The position numbers and the translations under genes were made by a program. Positions 53,181 through 62,604 of a stretch of DNA of 64,000 bases are shown here, in pieces. The notes under the pieces are model-generated. The model searched no databases, had not been told where the DNA came from, and was given only the letters and a program-made list of their open reading frames with translations. Each line of letters starts with the position of its first letter. Position 1 is the stretch's first letter. Source of the DNA: Demequina capsici (GTDB taxonomy: Bacteria > Actinomycetota > Actinomycetes > Actinomycetales > Demequinaceae); contig NZ_CP134880.1 of the NCBI RefSeq assembly GCF_032102965.1, forward strand, positions 124,001 through 188,000, given 5' to 3'.

Positions 53181-53510
53181 CTACGACGCGTAGGTGCGGG
53201 ACTCGGAGGTGACATATGTCCTTGCGGGCCCGCTGTGCGCGTGGGTCGCGTCGATATCCCAGGGTGTCCAGTACGCAAGGCCCGTCGCCGTGGGCTGGTA
53301 CTGGTGCCGGATGCGCACCTGTGTGCACGATGACGTCATGGCGTAGAGGTCAGCGTTGGCCGAGTCGTGGGTGAAATAGCTTCCGCAGGTGGCGGCCTGG
53401 GCTGCCACCGCGTTGGCGACGACAATGGCTGTGGCCGCCATGAGCGTGGCTGCACCAGCGGCTGCCAGTCGACGGCTCGAGCGCGCGAGCATATTCGTGA
53501 CATATGTCAC
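53181..53510 (-). CDS. Small secreted protein with two cysteines (exporter substrate candidate)
   Basis: A 109-residue preprotein. A Sec-type signal (RRLAAAGAATLMAATAIVVANAVAAQAA) is followed by a mature region of about 70 residues with two Cys in 'ATCGSYFTHDSANADLYAMTSSC' and many Tyr, Thr and His. Size and neighbours resemble secreted peptides or bacteriocin-like proteins coded beside dedicated ABC exporters or immunity systems. The GTG start at 53510 lies inside a palindrome and follows GAGGGGG; an ATG at 53492 is the alternative. Confidence 0.75.
   Translation of the reverse strand: MTYVTNMLARSSRRLAAAGAATLMAATAIVVANAVAAQAATCGSYFTHDSANADLYAMTSSCTQVRIRHQYQPTATGLAYWTPWDIDATHAHSGPARTYVTSESRTYAS
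53497..53510. promoter_or_regulatory. CRP/GlxR-like palindrome on the start codon of the secreted protein gene
   Basis: GTGACATATGTCAC is a perfect 14-bp palindrome. With its neighbours it reads TGTGACATATGTCACG, one base from the TGTGA-N6-TCACA consensus of cAMP-receptor-family proteins. It overlaps the GTG start, which favours repression. Confidence 0.6.
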
Positions 53511-53636
53511 AATTCCCCCTCATACCTTTGTGCCCCCCAGCACAGCCACAATATTTCGCGTCACGACGACCATGTCAAGTGCCTGTGGTGATGTCGCCTC
53601 GCGGCAGTCAACGGGTGCCCCCGCGCTCGTCGTCAG

Positions 53637-54266
53637 TCATCGTGCGCCTGTCACGGTGAAGCAGTTGGGGCCGTCGAATGTGGCCATGGCGGCGACCGCG
53701 GCCTGGCGGAGCTCATCGTCGGTCGCGTCCGGATCGACCGTCTGCCCTTGGTCCTCCAAGCATGCGATGAACTCGTCACGGACCTGGACGAAGTAAGCGT
53801 CGATCGCCTCCTGCGCTGCCGCGTCGGTCTGGTAGGCCATGTCGACGTACTGGCTGTAGGTCTCGATGCATCCGTCGGCCACCGCCAGCGTCTGGTCGCC
53901 GTCGAGGACGCCCTCGACCTCTCCTGCGAACGTGTACGGGATCTCTGGGAACGGCCGATGGTAGTCGACCTGATCGTCGTCCACCTCGATGCCGGCGTCA
54001 CGCATGCACGTGATCGTGGCTCGGATCGCCTGCTCGTACTCGTCGAAGGTGACAGAGCCATCGGCGAGCGCATCGATCTGGGTCTGGTCGACGCCGGCGC
54101 CAACGGCCAGGTCCCGCACCTGTAGCACCCACGGATCGCTGGACTGAGTGGGGGACGCAGCCTCAGTCGAGGCTTCCGGCGTGCAGGACGTGAGGAGAAG
54201 GGCTGCGGCTGCCGCTACGGCCACATGGACGCGCCGACGCCTGAGCAACATGGTGACAGATGTCAC
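53637..54266 (-). CDS. Lipoprotein of the exporter operon (paralogue A)
   Basis: A 209-residue lipoprotein from a GTG inside a palindrome; an ATG at 54251 is the alternative. The signal ends in the lipobox 'LLLTSC'. Like its paralogue it has a 'LADGSVTFDEYEQAIRATITCMRDAGIEV' block and ends 'VRDEFIACLEDQGQTVDPDATDDELRQAA...NCFTVTGAR'. It opens the run of minus-strand genes leading to the exporter, 127 bases from the small secreted protein gene. Confidence 0.83.
   Translation of the reverse strand: MTSVTMLLRRRRVHVAVAAAAALLLTSCTPEASTEAASPTQSSDPWVLQVRDLAVGAGVDQTQIDALADGSVTFDEYEQAIRATITCMRDAGIEVDDDQVDYHRPFPEIPYTFAGEVEGVLDGDQTLAVADGCIETYSQYVDMAYQTDAAAQEAIDAYFVQVRDEFIACLEDQGQTVDPDATDDELRQAAVAAMATFDGPNCFTVTGAR
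54253..54266. promoter_or_regulatory. Second CRP-like palindrome on the start codon of lipoprotein A
   Basis: GTGACA-GA-TGTCAC (plus strand) has 6-bp arms and matches the site at 53497-53510 in 13 of 14 positions. On the minus strand a GGGGA-type ribosome site precedes both, so the whole block of about 22 bases is conserved between the two genes. Confidence 0.58.
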
Positions 54267-54316
54267 GAATCCCCTGTGCGAATGCTCTTCCCCAACGTCA
54301 CGCACTCTATCGACCG

Positions 54317-56656
54317 TCAGGCCGCCCGTTCCCGCACGACCTTCGCGATGTCCACGCGCGCGATCTGACGCGTCGCCGGCCATTGCGAGATCAGCGCGGC
54401 GAGCAGCACGCCCAGCGCCGTCGCGGGCAGCATCCACCACGACCAGTGGATCGAGAGTGAGAACAGGTCGTCGTTGAAGGTCTGCAGGAACGCATCGGCC
54501 GCCATGACTCCCAGCACGAGACCGAAGGGCACGGCCAGGACCGTCGCGAGCATGTTCTCCGTCGCGATCGCCCCTGCGACCCGTCGCAACGGCACGCCGG
54601 CGGCCCGCAGCGTCGCGAGCTCTCCGGTGCGCTCCACCACATTCACCGCCATCGTCACGTACATCACGGCGAGCGCCAGCACGGTGCCCAGCAGGATCAT
54701 GACCCCGATGAACGCCCAGAACAGTCCCAGGTACTGCTCCACCGAGCCGAGGATCGCGCGCTGGTCCTGGTAGGCGACCACGCCGTCGAGCCCCGTGATC
54801 GTGGCCCGCATCGCGTCACGGTCAACCCCGTCGTCCAGCGTGATCGCGAACTGCTCCACGGACGACGCCGGCAGTGCGGCTGTCGCCGTGTCGAGCGAGG
54901 CGTACACCGAGGTGCCCATCGGCTCGTCGACGAAGCCCCGGATCACCGCCTGGGTGTCCCCGGCCCCGGTGGACAGGGTCACGGTGTCACCCACCTGGAC
55001 CCCGAGCAGTCCCGACATCGCGTGGCCCACGAGGATGCCGTCCTCGGGAAGAGCCAGCGCGTTCCCGGCGGAGTCGCGGAAACCGTGCATGACGGTGTCA
55101 GTGCGGAAGCCGTTGAGCGCGGTCGCGTAGCTCCCGTCCGGGCCGATCACGGTCACGGCGCCGGAGAAGGTGGGCTCCACGGAGGCGACCCCGTCGACGG
55201 CCATGATGGCGGCCTGCGCTCCGGTCCCCGCCTGCGCGACGACCGACGCGTCCGACAGCACGACGTCGTTGAACTGCGTGTCGATCGCATCCATGATCGA
55301 CACCATCATCCCGACCGATGCCAGCACGAGCACCAACGCCAGCACCGTGCCGAGCATGGTGGCGAAGGTGCGCCGCTTGGAGCGGACCACGTCCCTGAGG
55401 GCCATCCGAAGCCCGACGGGAAGGCTCCGCCGACGGGCCACGAAGCGGCTCCACGGCCCGGGCGGGGACGCGTCGGCGACGGGTCGCATCGCCTGCGCCG
55501 GCGACGTGCGGGATGCGACCACCGACGGGCCGAGCGCGCCGAGCAGCCCGACGACCGCCCCGAACGCGAGGCCGAGCCCGATCATCCACGGATACGTGCG
55601 GACGACCGTGTCGGGGATGCCGAGCGCGCCGGTGTACGCCGCTGTGATCGCGCCGTTGGCCAGCGCGCCGAGCGCGGCGCCCACCACCGCGCCGGCAAGA
55701 CCGATGATCACGCCCTGGCCCAGGTAGTGGCGCAGCACCCGGCCCCTGCGGGCGCCGGCGGCCATCATCGTGCCGATGACGGGGCGCTCCTGGAGGATCC
55801 GGCGCGTCAGCAGCACCCACGCAGCGACCCCGGCCGCGGCGAGGAACAGAGCGGGGAACGCCTTGGACATCTCGTCGAAGCCCTGCAGGTCCTCGTTGAG
55901 CGTGGCATGCGACGGCTGCTCCAGCTGCGTGATCACGGACGTGGCGCTTGCGGCCGTCATGGCGGCCGTGACGTCGGCCCGGAGGGAGTCGGAGGCGCCG
56001 TCGGGCAGGAGCACGAGCGCCTCGTTGGGGCTGGTCCCTGCCCAGGACTCCACGGCTGACTCGGATGCGTAGATCACCGCGAACGCGTTCGGGTCGGACA
56101 GCACGTCCTGGCGGCTGCGCGCCGGCCACAGGTACTCCGCGGACTCCACGATCCCCTGAACCGTCACGTCCTGCCAGCCGCTGGCCGACCAGACCTGCAA
56201 CGTGTCGCCCGGCACCAGGCCGAACGTGTCCGCCGCGTGCCTTTCCACGAGGACCTGGTCCGTCGCGCCTGGGTCCAGGTACGAGCCCTCGATCACACCG
56301 ACGTCGTCCACCGCAGGGTGGCTCTCCGTGGGCAGGCCGACGACGCGGCCGACGAGCTTGGTGCCGTCGATGAGCATGGGCGGGTCCACCTGGGTCCGGG
56401 TGATCGCGCTCGCGGCCCCGGCGTCGAGCGCGGCCTGCGCCACGGTCGCAGGGTCTCCGCCTGTCGCGCTGAGGTCCGCGAACGCGAGGCGGTCGTACGT
56501 CTGCTGGTAGGAGACGGTGAGGTTCTCGAAGGCGCCTGCGGTGGCGACGTACAGCATCACGCCGAGCGCGATCGTGACGCCCACGGCGATCACCTGGGTC
56601 CGCTGCCTCCACAGGTCCCTGAACGACTTCTTGGTGCGTGCCTGCATCATGCTCAC
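54317..56656 (-). CDS. FtsX-family ABC permease, two-repeat
   Basis: A 779-residue permease. One N-terminal helix (TQVIAVGVTIALGVMLYVATAG), an extracellular MacB_PCD-like domain, then a central group of helices (ALFLAAAGVAAWVLLTRRILQ, GVIIGLAGAVVGAALGALANG) form the first half. A second N-type helix (TFATMLGTVLALVLVLASVGMM), a second extracellular domain and three terminal helices form the other. This double layout is typical of actinobacterial FtsX/MacB exporters. The GTG at 56656 overlaps the ATPase stop. Confidence 0.92.
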   Translation of the reverse strand: MSMMQARTKKSFRDLWRQRTQVIAVGVTIALGVMLYVATAGAFENLTVSYQQTYDRLAFADLSATGGDPATVAQAALDAGAASAITRTQVDPPMLIDGTKLVGRVVGLPTESHPAVDDVGVIEGSYLDPGATDQVLVERHAADTFGLVPGDTLQVWSASGWQDVTVQGIVESAEYLWPARSRQDVLSDPNAFAVIYASESAVESWAGTSPNEALVLLPDGASDSLRADVTAAMTAASATSVITQLEQPSHATLNEDLQGFDEMSKAFPALFLAAAGVAAWVLLTRRILQERPVIGTMMAAGARRGRVLRHYLGQGVIIGLAGAVVGAALGALANGAITAAYTGALGIPDTVVRTYPWMIGLGLAFGAVVGLLGALGPSVVASRTSPAQAMRPVADASPPGPWSRFVARRRSLPVGLRMALRDVVRSKRRTFATMLGTVLALVLVLASVGMMVSIMDAIDTQFNDVVLSDASVVAQAGTGAQAAIMAVDGVASVEPTFSGAVTVIGPDGSYATALNGFRTDTVMHGFRDSAGNALALPEDGILVGHAMSGLLGVQVGDTVTLSTGAGDTQAVIRGFVDEPMGTSVYASLDTATAALPASSVEQFAITLDDGVDRDAMRATITGLDGVVAYQDQRAILGSVEQYLGLFWAFIGVMILLGTVLALAVMYVTMAVNVVERTGELATLRAAGVPLRRVAGAIATENMLATVLAVPFGLVLGVMAADAFLQTFNDDLFSLSIHWSWWMLPATALGVLLAALISQWPATRQIARVDIAKVVRERAA

Positions 56657-57384
56657 CACGTGACGTCGGCGGCGTCGGCCGGGTGGTCGTTGACCTGGCT
56701 GGACGCGATGCGCCCGTCGACCAGGGTGATGACACGGTCTGCGATCTGCGCGACCGACGCGTTGTGCGTGACGACGATGATGGTCCGGCCCTGCCGGTGC
56801 AGCTCCTGGAGGAGTCCCAGGATCTGCTGGCCCGTGGGGAGGTCCAGGGCGCCTGTCGGCTCGTCGGCGAAGAGGATGTCCGGGTCGGTCGCGAGCGCGC
56901 GGGCCACCGCCACGCGCTGCTGCTGGCCGCCTGAGAGCTGCGATGGGAAGCTGTCCATCCTGTCGCCGAGCCCCACGGCCTCAAGGAACTCGGGCACCTG
57001 GGTCCTGTTGCCGCGCCCCGTCATCTCGATGATGACCTCCACGTTCTCGCGGGCGGTGAGCGTGGGGATCAGGTTGAAGAACTGGAAGATGAACCCGACG
57101 TGGTCGCGCCGGAAGTCGGACAGCCGTCCGGGCGGGACGTCGCTGATGTCCACGCCCGCGACCTCGACCCTGCCCTCGGTCGACGTCTCGATGCCGCCGA
57201 TGATGTTGCACAGCGTCGTCTTGCCCGAGCCTGAGGGGCCGAGGATGACGACCAGCTCCCCGGAGGCCAGCTCCAGGTCGATGCCCTTGAGGGCATGGAC
57301 CGCGCTGTCGCCCTGCCCGAAGACCTTGGTCAGGCCGGTGACGCGGACGCCGCGGTCGGTCGCGACGGTGGTGTCGGTGCTCAT
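56653..57384 (-). CDS. ABC transporter ATP-binding protein (LolD/MacB type)
   Basis: A 243-residue ATPase. 'LVVILGPSGSGKTTLCNIIGGI' is Walker A, 'LSGGQQQRVAVARALATDPDILFADEPTGALD' the signature and Walker B, and 'IIVVTHNASVA' the His switch. It pairs with the overlapping FtsX permease. The TetR gene is ten bases upstream in the same direction, so the regulator probably controls this transporter. Confidence 0.96.
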   Translation of the reverse strand: MSTDTTVATDRGVRVTGLTKVFGQGDSAVHALKGIDLELASGELVVILGPSGSGKTTLCNIIGGIETSTEGRVEVAGVDISDVPPGRLSDFRRDHVGFIFQFFNLIPTLTARENVEVIIEMTGRGNRTQVPEFLEAVGLGDRMDSFPSQLSGGQQQRVAVARALATDPDILFADEPTGALDLPTGQQILGLLQELHRQGRTIIVVTHNASVAQIADRVITLVDGRIASSQVNDHPADAADVTW

Positions 57385-57393
57385 GCGTGCTCC

Positions 57394-58110
57394 TTAGGCG
57401 GGTGATGGCGGCACGTTGAACGCGCCGTTGCCGTACACGTCGAGGGCGTCGGCGGTCCAGCGTGCCGCGCCCTCCGGGGTCAGGGGATCGGTGCCGATCG
57501 CATCGGCCACGTGCTCGCGCAGCAGGATCATCGCGAGGTCGTTGACGAGCAGGAACGCGGTGCGGGCATCGGGGTCGGCCGCCTCCTTGGCGACGCCCGC
57601 GGCGACCAGGCCCTCCTGCATCGTCCGGGCGGCCTGGAACCAACCCCGGAACAGGCGGCGGCCGGCGTCGCCCCCGTCCAGGAGCAGGCGTCGCACATAC
57701 GCGGGCACGGGCGAGTCGGGCGGGACGACGGAGAGCAGGAGCTCGGCGAAGCTGCCCGAGCCCTGCTCCGCGGCGAGCGCGTCGGCAAGGTCCTCGGGCG
57801 GCGAGGCAGCGGCGAGGTCGAACATCCGCGCCACCTCCTCGTCGATCGCGTCCCGCAGGCCCTCCTTGGAGCCGAAGTGGTGGAGGACGTTCGCGGGGGA
57901 GGTGCCCGCGCAGGTCGCGATGTCGCGGACGCTCGTGCCGGCGACGCCACGCTCGGCGAAGAGTCGGAGCGCGCAGGCCCGGATCTGGTCCCGCGCGCTG
58001 GCGGGCTCCGGCTGCGCCGGGTGACGCCCGTGCGTGGCGCCCGCCCGCGACTGCCCGGCTGGCGCGTCGTCCGTGGCCCCGGCCACTGCATCGTCCATGT
58101 CCCTCACCAT
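57394..58110 (-). CDS. TetR-family transcriptional regulator
   Basis: A 238-residue repressor. 'ACALRLFAERGVAGTSVRDIATCAGTSPANVLHHFGSKEGLRDAI' is a full TetR helix-turn-helix. The first 40 residues are a Pro/Ala-rich extension. ATG 58110 is adopted; ATG 58098 is also possible. It is first in the operon with the ABC genes and has its own palindromic operator immediately upstream. The ligand is unknown, but export-linked TetR proteins often sense the exported compound. Confidence 0.93.
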   Translation of the reverse strand: MVRDMDDAVAGATDDAPAGQSRAGATHGRHPAQPEPASARDQIRACALRLFAERGVAGTSVRDIATCAGTSPANVLHHFGSKEGLRDAIDEEVARMFDLAAASPPEDLADALAAEQGSGSFAELLLSVVPPDSPVPAYVRRLLLDGGDAGRRLFRGWFQAARTMQEGLVAAGVAKEAADPDARTAFLLVNDLAMILLREHVADAIGTDPLTPEGAARWTADALDVYGNGAFNVPPSPA

Positions 58111-58128
58111 ACTGAACGAACGTTCAGT
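58111..58128. promoter_or_regulatory. TetR operator upstream of the regulator gene
   Basis: ACTGAACG-AA-CGTTCAGT is an 8-bp perfect inverted repeat with the AACGAACGTT core common to TetR operators. It touches the start codon of the regulator, implying autorepression of the whole operon. Confidence 0.8.
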
Positions 58129-58176
58129 CAGCAAGGGGTGCGATGCGGCGACATCCATCGGCCCGTCCCGTCCTCG

Positions 58177-58228
58177 AGTGGTACATCAGTGCACAGATCC
58201 GCCGCGATCTGTGCACTGATGTACCACT
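58177..58228. repeat. Perfect 23-bp inverted repeat with 6-base loop
   Basis: 58177-58199 (AGTGGTACATCAGTGCACAG...) pairs without mismatch with 58206-58228; the loop is CGCCGC. No T-run follows, so it is not a typical terminator. It lies between the divergent TetR gene and the small membrane protein gene. A protein-binding site, an RNA structure or a relic of a mobile element are all possible. Confidence 0.85.
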
Positions 58229-58381
58229 TCATCCTGCGTGCGCCCGCCGTACGTGGGGACGATGCGCGGGCGGCGGGCGAGGATGCGGGCCGGGTCCAAG
58301 GGGACGCCGAGGACGGGGCCGCGTGCGAGGATGGGCGACCGGGGCCGGCGGAAGTCGCGGCACGAGCGGCGAGGGGCACGC

Positions 58382-58552
58382 ATGGACAGGCGGACGGTCG
58401 GCTACCTGCGCGGCGCGCTCCTCGAGGGGCTGATCGTCGGCGTCGTCTGGGCCTTCTTCTTCCGCAGCTCCGTGATGTGGGTGCTCACGTTCGCGCTCGC
58501 GTGGACCGTCATCTCCGTCCTCAGGCGGCGATGGTGGGAGAGCCGTCGGTAG
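58382..58552 (+). CDS. Small two-helix membrane protein upstream of purD
   Basis: A 56-residue protein (ATG at 58382 behind GAGGGGC). Two hydrophobic stretches, LLEGLIVGVVWAFFF and MWVLTFALAWTVISVL, end in a basic tail (RRRWWESRR). It stops ten bases before purD and is probably co-transcribed. The function is unknown. Confidence 0.68.
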   Translation: MDRRTVGYLRGALLEGLIVGVVWAFFFRSSVMWVLTFALAWTVISVLRRRWWESRR

Positions 58553-58562
58553 ACTCGCCAAC

Positions 58563-59839
<1,277 letters not shown>

Positions 59840-59840
<1 letters not shown>

Positions 59841-60736
59841 TGCCCGGACACGTCGTCCCGCCGACCGCACCCGAGCTCCCGGGCTGGCGGCACGTCTACT
59901 CGGGCAAGATCCGTGACCTGTACGAGCCCGTCGAGCCGCACCCGGCCGGCGACGTCGTCCTGGTCGTGGCCAGCGATCGCATCTCCGCGTACGACTGGGT
60001 GCTGCCCACCGAGATCCCCGGCAAGGGCGGCATCCTCACGGGGCTCAGCCTGTGGTGGTTCGACCAGGTCAGGGAGATCGTCGCCAACCACACCGTCGAG
60101 GCCCCCGTGCCCGCCGAGGTGGAGGGCCGCGCGATGGTCTGCAAGCGCCTGGACATGTTCCCGGTCGAGTGCGTCGCCCGCGGCTACCTCACCGGTTCCG
60201 GGCTGGTCGAGTACCAGGAGTCCGGCACGGTGTGCGGCATCCCGCTCCCGGACGGACTCGTCGACGGGTCACGCCTGCCCGAGCCGATCTTCACCCCCGC
60301 CACCAAGGCCGAGGTGGGCGAGCACGACGAGAACGTGAGCTTCGAGGCGATCGTGGAGCGCATCGGTCTGGAGGACGCGGTAGCGCTGCGCGACCTCACG
60401 CTCGCCGTCTACTCGCGCGCCCACGAGATCGCCGCGACCAAGGGCATCATCCTGGCCGACACCAAGTTCGAGTTCGGACGCACGGCCGACGGGCAGATCC
60501 TGCTCGCCGACGAGGTCCTCACCCCAGACTCGTCGCGCTTCTGGCCCGCCGACGAATGGGAGCCCGGGCACGCGCAGCCCAGCTTCGACAAGCAGTTCGT
60601 CCGCGACTGGCTCACCTCGGCCGAGTCCGGCTGGGACAGGCGATCGGACGACGCGCCGCCCGCGCTGCCCGCCGACGTGGTCGAGCGCACCCGACAGCGG
60701 TACATCGAGGCCTTCGACAGGCTCGCCAAGCACTGA
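59840..60736 (+). CDS. purC: SAICAR synthetase (phosphoribosylaminoimidazole-succinocarboxamide synthase)
   Basis: A 298-residue enzyme adding aspartate to CAIR. 'VYSGKIRDLYEP' is the ATP loop, 'SDRISAYDWVLPTEIPGKGGILTGLS' , 'ECVARGYLTGSGLVEY' and 'ADTKFEFGRTADGQILLADEVLTPDSSRFW' are the conserved motifs. The length fits the longer actinobacterial form. It follows purD with a one-base overlap. Confidence 0.98.
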
Positions 60737-60769
60737 TCGCAGCGTCACGGGCGAGTACCTTCGGAACCT

Positions 60770-61216
60770 ATGAGGATCAGGTCGGGCGCCGCGATCGCGG
60801 CCACGCTGTGCGCGGCCCTGACCGGCTGCTCGCAGGTGTCCCAGCCGGTGCCAGGAGCCGTCAGCTATCACGGCGTGCCCGGCGCGCAGACGTCGCACTT
60901 CCGCAACGTCGAGTACGACCTGGGCTGCGGCGACACCACGCTGATCTTCAACCATGTCACCTGGTATCCGTTCAGCCCCTCCAACCCCGACGAGCTGCCT
61001 GCGGACCCGCTGGAGAAGTACCGTCCCACCGCGTCGGCCGTCGGATCCGGGACCACCCAGCCAGGCCAGCTCGAGGGCGACACCCAGACCAGCACGGAGA
61101 CCGGCGCCGGCACGCTCATCATCTTCAGCGGCGGCCTCGCCTACTGGGAGTCCGACTCCGGGGACCAGCACACGTGGCTCACGACCGACGAGATCGACTA
61201 TGGCTGGGAGTGCTGA
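60770..61216 (+). CDS. Lipoprotein of unknown function (tandem copy 1)
   Basis: A 148-residue lipoprotein with lipobox 'AALTGC'. Blocks 'YHGVPGAQ', 'VTWYPFSPSNPDELPADP' and 'GGLAYWESDSGDQHTWLTTDEIDYGWEC' recur in the next gene, so the two are tandem paralogues. One Cys pair in the mature part may form a disulfide. It lies 33 bases after purC. The function is unknown. Confidence 0.8.
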   Translation: MRIRSGAAIAATLCAALTGCSQVSQPVPGAVSYHGVPGAQTSHFRNVEYDLGCGDTTLIFNHVTWYPFSPSNPDELPADPLEKYRPTASAVGSGTTQPGQLEGDTQTSTETGAGTLIIFSGGLAYWESDSGDQHTWLTTDEIDYGWEC

Positions 61217-61241
61217 GCTGAGCCGCCCGGTGGGCGGACCG

Positions 61242-61691
61242 ATGCGGAGGAGCCTCGCCATCTGGGCTGGAGCGACCCTGCTGCTCGCGGGATGCGCGGA
61301 CTCCCCTCCCATGGCACCTGGCGCCACGCAGGATCATGGCGTGCCCGGCGCGGTGGTCAGCGTCGAGACAGGAGTCCTCTACTACCCGGCCTGCGGCAAT
61401 GAGGTCCTGTGGGACGGCGCAGCCTGGTATCCGTTCTCACCGTCGAACCTCGACGAGTATCCGTCGGATCCGATCCCAGCATGGGCTCACGCGTCCGGGC
61501 GCCCGGACGCTGCGTCGGACTCTGGGGTGAGCGCCGTGGCATACGTCCCTGCGGTCGTGGCGCCGGGACCGGGCGACGACAAGGGGACGTTGGTGACCTA
61601 CGCAGGCGCCCTCGCCTACTGGGAGTCGAACTCAGGCGACCTCTCCACCTGGCTCACGAGACACGAGATCACATACGGCTGGGTCTGCTGA
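61242..61691 (+). CDS. Lipoprotein of unknown function (tandem copy 2)
   Basis: A 149-residue lipoprotein with lipobox 'LLLAGC'. Shared blocks with the preceding gene are 'DHGVPGA', 'AAWYPFSPSNLDEYPSDP' and 'GALAYWESNSGDLSTWLTRHEITYGWVC'. The middle has diverged. GAGCTGAGCC and GGGCGGACC lie before the ATG at 61242. The pair probably arose by tandem duplication. Confidence 0.8.
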   Translation: MRRSLAIWAGATLLLAGCADSPPMAPGATQDHGVPGAVVSVETGVLYYPACGNEVLWDGAAWYPFSPSNLDEYPSDPIPAWAHASGRPDAASDSGVSAVAYVPAVVAPGPGDDKGTLVTYAGALAYWESNSGDLSTWLTRHEITYGWVC

Positions 61692-61747
61692 TGCGGCGCC
61701 GGCTGGCCTGAGCGCACGAAGCGCCGCGGCACGGATCGCGCGGAGGG

Positions 61748-62455
61748 TCATGCGTGGCTCTCGTTCTGCAGCTCACGCTTCTGCACCACCGCCACCGACG
61801 GCACGCCCCACCCGCGCGTCAGCGAGAGCACGCGCAGCGCCAGGATCACCAGCAGCGGGATCCAGAAGACGAGCTCCGGCGGCAGATGCCACGCCCACAG
61901 GATCCAGTAGCCGATCGCGCCGCCCAGCGCCGCGGTCGCGTAGAGCTGGCCGTTCCAGAAGACCTCGGGCACCTGCGCGGAGAACAGATCGCGAAGGATG
62001 CCGCCGCCCACGCCGTTGGCCACGCCCACGATGACGGCGGCCACCGGGCTCGCGCCCATGTCGAGCGCGATCCCTGTGCCGATGACCACGAAGATCGCCA
62101 AGCCGAACGCGTCGGACATCTCCACGATGCGGTGCCGGGTGAAGGCTCCCAGGTCGCGTCGACGTGCGAACGGGACGATCGCCAGGGCCGTCGCCACGGC
62201 CACCCAGACGAGCGCAGGATTCTCGATCCAGAAGACCGGCCGCTGCAGCAGGAGGTCGCGCATCGTCCCTCCGCCGACGGCGACGAGCCCTGCAAGCACC
62301 ACGGCGCCCACCAGGTCCATCCGGCGTCGGCTCGCCGCCACAGCGCCGGAGATCGCGAACGCGACCGTGCCCAGGTATTCGAGCACCACGCGCAGCGTGC
62401 CGAGCGCATGCTCCAGGATCCCGTCGGTCGCGGCGCTCGTCAGCAGGCTGTTCAT
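61748..62455 (-). CDS. TRIC-type trimeric intracellular cation channel family (UPF0126) protein
   Basis: A 235-residue, seven-helix membrane protein made of two repeats. 'LGTVAFAISGAVAASRRRMDLVGAVVLAGLVAVGGGTMRDLLL' and 'DAFGLAIFVVIGTGIALDMGASPVAAVIVGVANGVGGGILRDLF' are the two glycine-rich repeats with GGG.(M/I)RDL. The family forms trimeric cation channels; a glycine transporter name is also in use. It faces against the pur genes. Confidence 0.92.
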   Translation of the reverse strand: MNSLLTSAATDGILEHALGTLRVVLEYLGTVAFAISGAVAASRRRMDLVGAVVLAGLVAVGGGTMRDLLLQRPVFWIENPALVWVAVATALAIVPFARRRDLGAFTRHRIVEMSDAFGLAIFVVIGTGIALDMGASPVAAVIVGVANGVGGGILRDLFSAQVPEVFWNGQLYATAALGGAIGYWILWAWHLPPELVFWIPLLVILALRVLSLTRGWGVPSVAVVQKRELQNESHA

Positions 62456-62604
62456 GACTCTCCTCTGCGGCCCGCGAGCTCCTGCGAGCGGCGATCCAGC
62501 GTACTCGCGCACGATGCGGCCCGTCGCCCCGGTGTCGAAGCGGTCGACGCTCAGCGGGCTTGATAGCGTCGGCTGGGCATACCGGTGGGAGCCGGACGTC
62601 GAAC

